NCBI GenBank assembly: GCA_035653295.1
Contig: DASRCB010000140.1
Location: 1-64,000, forward strand
Direction of reading: 5' to 3'
DNA: 64,000 nucleotides
Source: DASRCB01 sp035653295
GTDB lineage: Bacteria > Acidobacteriota > Terriglobia > Bryobacterales > Bryobacteraceae
The position numbers and the translations under genes were made by a program. Positions 61,165-64,000 of this stretch are shown piece by piece. The notes below the pieces were generated by a model, which was not told where the DNA came from, did not search any database, and saw nothing but the letters and a program-made list of their open reading frames with translations. Each line of letters starts with the position of its first letter. Position 1 is the first letter of the stretch.

Positions 61165-63045
61165 ATGAACAGGTCGATTGCCGCTGTCGCGGCCGTTACC
61201 GTCCTCGTTGCTGGCGCCAGCAAGCAGGAACCGCCGCCACGCACGCTGGACGAATTGAAGTCCGCAATCGCCAGGGTCCTGCACGAAACCAACACGCATG
61301 GAGCAGGCATTGCCATGGTGACGCGCGACCGGGTGCTGCTGGCGGACGGCATTGGAATGGCCGATGCCGCGTCGAAGCGGCCGGCTACCGGCGACACGCT
61401 GTTCCGCATCGGCTCCGTCTCCAAGGCGTTCGCGTCGTTGTCGATCCTGAAATTACAGGAGGAGAACCGGCTGCGTCTCGACGATCCGGTGCGCCGGTAC
61501 GCGCCGGACGTGACGTTCGTGAACCGCTGGGAGGCAACAGACCCAATCCGCATCGTTCATCTGTTAGAGCACACGACGGGCTGGGACGACCTCCATCTGG
61601 CTGAATACGCCAGCAGCGATCCGAAGCCTCTGACGCTTTTCGAGGGCCTGCAGTATCATCCCGATTCGCGCACCTCGCGGTGGCGGCCAGGCACGCGCAT
61701 GGCTTACTGTAACGCTGGCCCGGCGGTGGCTGCGTATGTGGTAGAGAGAGTCACAGGGAAGCGCTTCGAGGATTATGTCCAGGAGAACCTCTTCACGCCC
61801 CTGCACATGGACACCGCGAGCTATCTGCTGACGCCGGAGGTCCGGCGGCGGCTCACCACGCTCTATTCATCCGATGGCCAGCACGTGGAAAAGTACTGGC
61901 ACATCTCCTTGCGTCCCGCGGGCGCAATTAACGCCTCGCCCCGCGATATGGCGAACTATGTAATGTTTTACCTGAATCGCGGGGCGGTTGATGGCCGGCG
62001 CATCGTGAAGCCGGAATCCATCGACCGCATGGAGCGGCCGGAGAGCACTATGGCGGCACGTGACGGTCTGCGGGCCGGCTACGGGCTGAGCAACTATACA
62101 TCAATTGACGGCCGCGGCTTTGTTTGGCACGGCCACGATGGCGGCATCACCGGCGGACTCACGCAGATGGCCTATCTGCCCGACGCGGGGGTCGGCTATG
62201 CCTACATGATCAACGCGACCAACGGCGAGGCCTTCGGCCGCATCCACGGCCTGATTACTGCTTATCTGACGCGCGATCTTGCGGCGCCGGCAAAACCAGC
62301 GCCGGCACAACCGGATGACGCGCTCGACGCACAGTACGCGGGCTGGTATGAGCCCGCCAGTCCCCGTGTGCAGATGACCTATTTCATCGACCGCATCTCT
62401 GATCTGCGCCGCGTAACCGTGAAGGGGGCGAAGCTGAGGATTCGGCCGTTTTTCGGGCACGAACAGTCGTTCGCGGCAGCCGGCGGCAGGCTGTGGCGGG
62501 AAGAGAGGCAGCCGCCTGCCACCCTCGCGCTCATCTCCGATCTGCGCGACGGCCGGTTCATCGAGGCCGGAATGGGGGAAGTTCTGGAGCAGGTTCCGGC
62601 ATGGCAGGCATGGCTGCAGACGGGCGTCACGGCGGTGGTGGCGCTGCTGCTGGCGAGCGCGGGCCTTTACGCGCTCTACTGGGTCCCCGCACTGTTGCTG
62701 CGTCGCCTGCGGCCCCTGCCGGGCGGTCGGCTTTACCTCAGCGTACGAGCGCTGCCGCTGGTCGCAATCGTACTGCTCGCCGGCGCATGCGCCGTCTTTG
62801 CTCTGGCCGGCGACGATGCCATCACGAAGCTTGGGTCTGTGACCTTGTGGTCGGCCGCTATTTTCCTATTGACGGTGCTGTTCGCCTGCGTGTCCGTAAT
62901 GGCCCTGGTGCAGGCCATGCGCGCACGGCGACGGATGATTCGCCGGGCGGTGTGGATGCATTCGCTGCTGGTTTCCGCCGCTTGTTTGGTGGTCGCCGGT
63001 TACCTGGCGTACTGGGGCGTGATAGGCATCCGCACCTGGGGCTAA
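61165..63045 (+). CDS. Serine hydrolase (beta-lactamase/D-Ala-D-Ala carboxypeptidase-like) with membrane tail
   Basis: A 626-residue protein. A signal peptide (MNRSIAAVAAVTVLVAGASKQ) precedes the beta-lactamase-fold domain with S-x-x-K (RIGSVSKAFA), Y-x-N (MAYCNAGPAV) and a C-terminal HDGG in VWHGHDGGITGG; about residues 25-375. An insert beta-domain follows (375-475), then four or five membrane helices at the end (LQTGVTAVVALLLASAGLYALYW..., LLVSAACLVVAGYLAYWGVIG). It is probably periplasmic, membrane-anchored; substrates of the class are D-amino peptides or esters. Confidence 0.9.
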   Translation: MNRSIAAVAAVTVLVAGASKQEPPPRTLDELKSAIARVLHETNTHGAGIAMVTRDRVLLADGIGMADAASKRPATGDTLFRIGSVSKAFASLSILKLQEENRLRLDDPVRRYAPDVTFVNRWEATDPIRIVHLLEHTTGWDDLHLAEYASSDPKPLTLFEGLQYHPDSRTSRWRPGTRMAYCNAGPAVAAYVVERVTGKRFEDYVQENLFTPLHMDTASYLLTPEVRRRLTTLYSSDGQHVEKYWHISLRPAGAINASPRDMANYVMFYLNRGAVDGRRIVKPESIDRMERPESTMAARDGLRAGYGLSNYTSIDGRGFVWHGHDGGITGGLTQMAYLPDAGVGYAYMINATNGEAFGRIHGLITAYLTRDLAAPAKPAPAQPDDALDAQYAGWYEPASPRVQMTYFIDRISDLRRVTVKGAKLRIRPFFGHEQSFAAAGGRLWREERQPPATLALISDLRDGRFIEAGMGEVLEQVPAWQAWLQTGVTAVVALLLASAGLYALYWVPALLLRRLRPLPGGRLYLSVRALPLVAIVLLAGACAVFALAGDDAITKLGSVTLWSAAIFLLTVLFACVSVMALVQAMRARRRMIRRAVWMHSLLVSAACLVVAGYLAYWGVIGIRTWG

Positions 63046-63049
63046 TTTG

Positions 63050-63070
63050 GCTCAAGGTCCGCGCTTGAGC
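63050..63070. terminator. Hairpin after hydrolase gene
   Basis: GCTCAAG (63050-63056) pairs perfectly with CTTGAGC (63064-63070) around a 7-base loop, four bases after the hydrolase stop. No T-run follows, so termination by this alone is uncertain. Confidence 0.35.
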
Positions 63071-63121
63071 ACCCGAACGGGTAAGCAGGGACGCTAACGG
63101 TTCACCCGTATCCATAAAATC

Positions 63122-63408
63122 ATGGTGCTGCCCGCGAGCACGGTGGCCATGACTGTCGTGCTTAACGTTGTGGCGCTGTGGAGTGAAAGCCGCATCAGTA
63201 ACCGCGTTGAGGCGATCACCTCCGACGCCCTGCCGGGCGAGCAATCGTCGCCAAGGCAATCACACGGATCGAGCATCTGGCCCAGAGCACCGCGACCAGC
63301 GCCGAGCAGAGCGCCGCCGCCAGCGAGGAGATGTCCACTCAGGGCGAGTCGCTTACACCCGTTGTTCACGAACCGGAGCCGCTGGTCGGCGTGCAGTCCC
63401 GCCGCTGA
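63122..63408 (+). pseudogene. Methyl-accepting chemotaxis protein remnant with internal deletion
   Basis: The first frame gives a hydrophobic segment (ASTVAMTVVLNVVALW) followed by ESRISNRVEAITSDA, like the start of a membrane chemoreceptor. At about 63240 this frame is lost and the adjacent frame (63241-63408) continues as AITRIEHLAQSTATSAEQ, SAAASEEM and ends at TGA 63406-63408, which resembles the C-terminal signalling hairpin of MCPs. Two MCP parts only about 100 residues in total, fused out of frame, point to an internal deletion of most of the sensing and signalling core. No intact MCP is seen in the window. Confidence 0.7.
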
Positions 63409-64000
63409 TTAGTCGGCGAGCAGCGCGTGCAGGTTTTTCGCGCAGATGCTGCTCGCTTCCATTTTGTTCCCGCGCGGGCCGGTCCAGTGCGTTTCGAGGC
63501 TGATCCAGCCCGCATAACCGTCCGCCAGCAGTGCCGCGATCTGGCCCTTCCAGTCGATGCCCATAGTTCCAACCGCGCCCCATTCCGGCGTGCTGCCGTC
63601 TTTCATGCGGCAGTCCTTGGCGTGTACATGGGCGATGCTGCCCCTGGGGAGCTTCCTGTAGCCCTCAGGAAATGAGTCCTCGCCCGACACATAGGCGTTG
63701 GCGGGATCCCAGACGAGCTTTACGCTGGGGTGATTCACACGAGCGATGATCTGCGCCGCTTCCGCCCCGGTCGCTATGTTGCAGGCGTGCTCGTTCTCGA
63801 GACCGATGGTCAGGCCCCGTTTGCCCGCCTCGTCCCCAAGCTTCTGAAGCGCGGCCACGATGGCGTCGTACGTCTTCTCCGGCTCGACGGTGCGCCAATA
63901 CGAGAAGACGCGCACGATCTTCGCCCCCATCATCTGGGCGATGGCGAAGGCGCGCTGCGCCAGCCGGTCCTGATCTTCGTACGTGTGCTTTGAGGCGAAG
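63409..64000 (-). CDS. Sugar phosphate isomerase/epimerase (partial, 5' end outside window)
   Basis: The C-terminal 196 residues of a TIM-barrel protein of the xylose-isomerase-like family; the frame runs off the window end. Motifs: RGLTIGLENEHACNI, LVWDPANAY, IAHVHAKD and WISLETHW, which carry the metal ligands. Stop TAA at 63411-63409 is directly next to the chemoreceptor remnant's stop. It may be cytosolic or exported; the N-terminus is not visible. Confidence 0.88.
   Translation of the reverse strand, partial: FASKHTYEDQDRLAQRAFAIAQMMGAKIVRVFSYWRTVEPEKTYDAIVAALQKLGDEAGKRGLTIGLENEHACNIATGAEAAQIIARVNHPSVKLVWDPANAYVSGEDSFPEGYRKLPRGSIAHVHAKDCRMKDGSTPEWGAVGTMGIDWKGQIAALLADGYAGWISLETHWTGPRGNKMEASSICAKNLHALLAD

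Overview
The window is GC-rich, densely packed bacterial chromosome, most likely from an Acidobacteriota member of the Solibacter/Bryobacter type. The signs are an 850-residue duplicated FtsX/MacB permease without its ATPase (the acidobacterial 'ADOP' family), several Tat-exported Gfo/Idh/MocA oxidoreductases, enolases and sugar isomerases, an RpoD without region 1.1, and many operons with ATGA/GTGA/TGATG stop-start overlaps. This placement is an inference from gene content; there is no rRNA gene, and I saw no tRNA gene, CRISPR array, insertion sequence or prophage.

Layout. 0-1.2 kb: no convincing gene; it carries a diverged ~180-bp direct repeat and an inverted repeat. 1.2-7.9 kb (minus): a chemotaxis operon cheW-cheX-cheA-cheR-cheD-cheY-cheX, followed closely by two tandem PPK2 polyphosphate kinases; a FliA(sigma-28)-like promoter lies before cheW. 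7.9-11.7 kb: a DinB-like protein, a small unknown protein and the ADOP permease. 11.7-15.3 kb (minus): a lipid-transport operon mlaE-mlaF-mlaD joined to a YdjC/HpnK-type deacetylase. 15.3-21.2 kb: a P1-family peptidase, a small putative secreted protein, then a tight five-gene run of enolase-superfamily enzyme, polysaccharide deacetylase, acyl carrier protein, ketoacyl synthase and sulfotransferase. 21.2-27.2 kb (minus): class A PBP, rpoD, nrdR and a flippase-like membrane protein, with a clear rpoD promoter and terminator.

27.4-31.2 kb (plus): an ECF sigma factor / zinc anti-sigma / membrane protein operon ending in a DUF4097 beta-repeat protein, with a candidate promoter overlapping a perfect inverted repeat. 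31.4-38.4 kb: an APC transporter, two TPR proteins, a MacB-like permease, a DUF1328 micro-protein and two paralogous glycine-rich stress proteins. 38.5-46.4 kb (plus): seven overlapping genes forming a sugar cassette (two epimerases, a B12-binding radical SAM enzyme, four glycosyltransferases). 46.4-47.9 kb: a general-stress SDR and a protein with a histone H1-like Lys/Ala-rich tail.

47.9-55.3 kb: mainly exported catabolic-type enzymes on both strands, with one apparent Tat-leader gene remnant. 55.3-59.8 kb: a small acidic protein and the operon phosphoketolase - acetate kinase - histidine phosphatase, which can turn sugar phosphates into acetate and ATP. 59.9-64 kb: an aminotransferase, a membrane-anchored serine hydrolase, a wrecked methyl-accepting chemotaxis protein gene with an internal deletion, and an isomerase cut by the window end.

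The most interesting candidates for under-described biology are the ACP-ketoacyl synthase-deacetylase-sulfotransferase cluster, the radical SAM/glycosyltransferase cassette, the ECF envelope operon, and the polyphosphate kinases attached to the chemotaxis operon. All functions are read from motifs and context only; no search was run.
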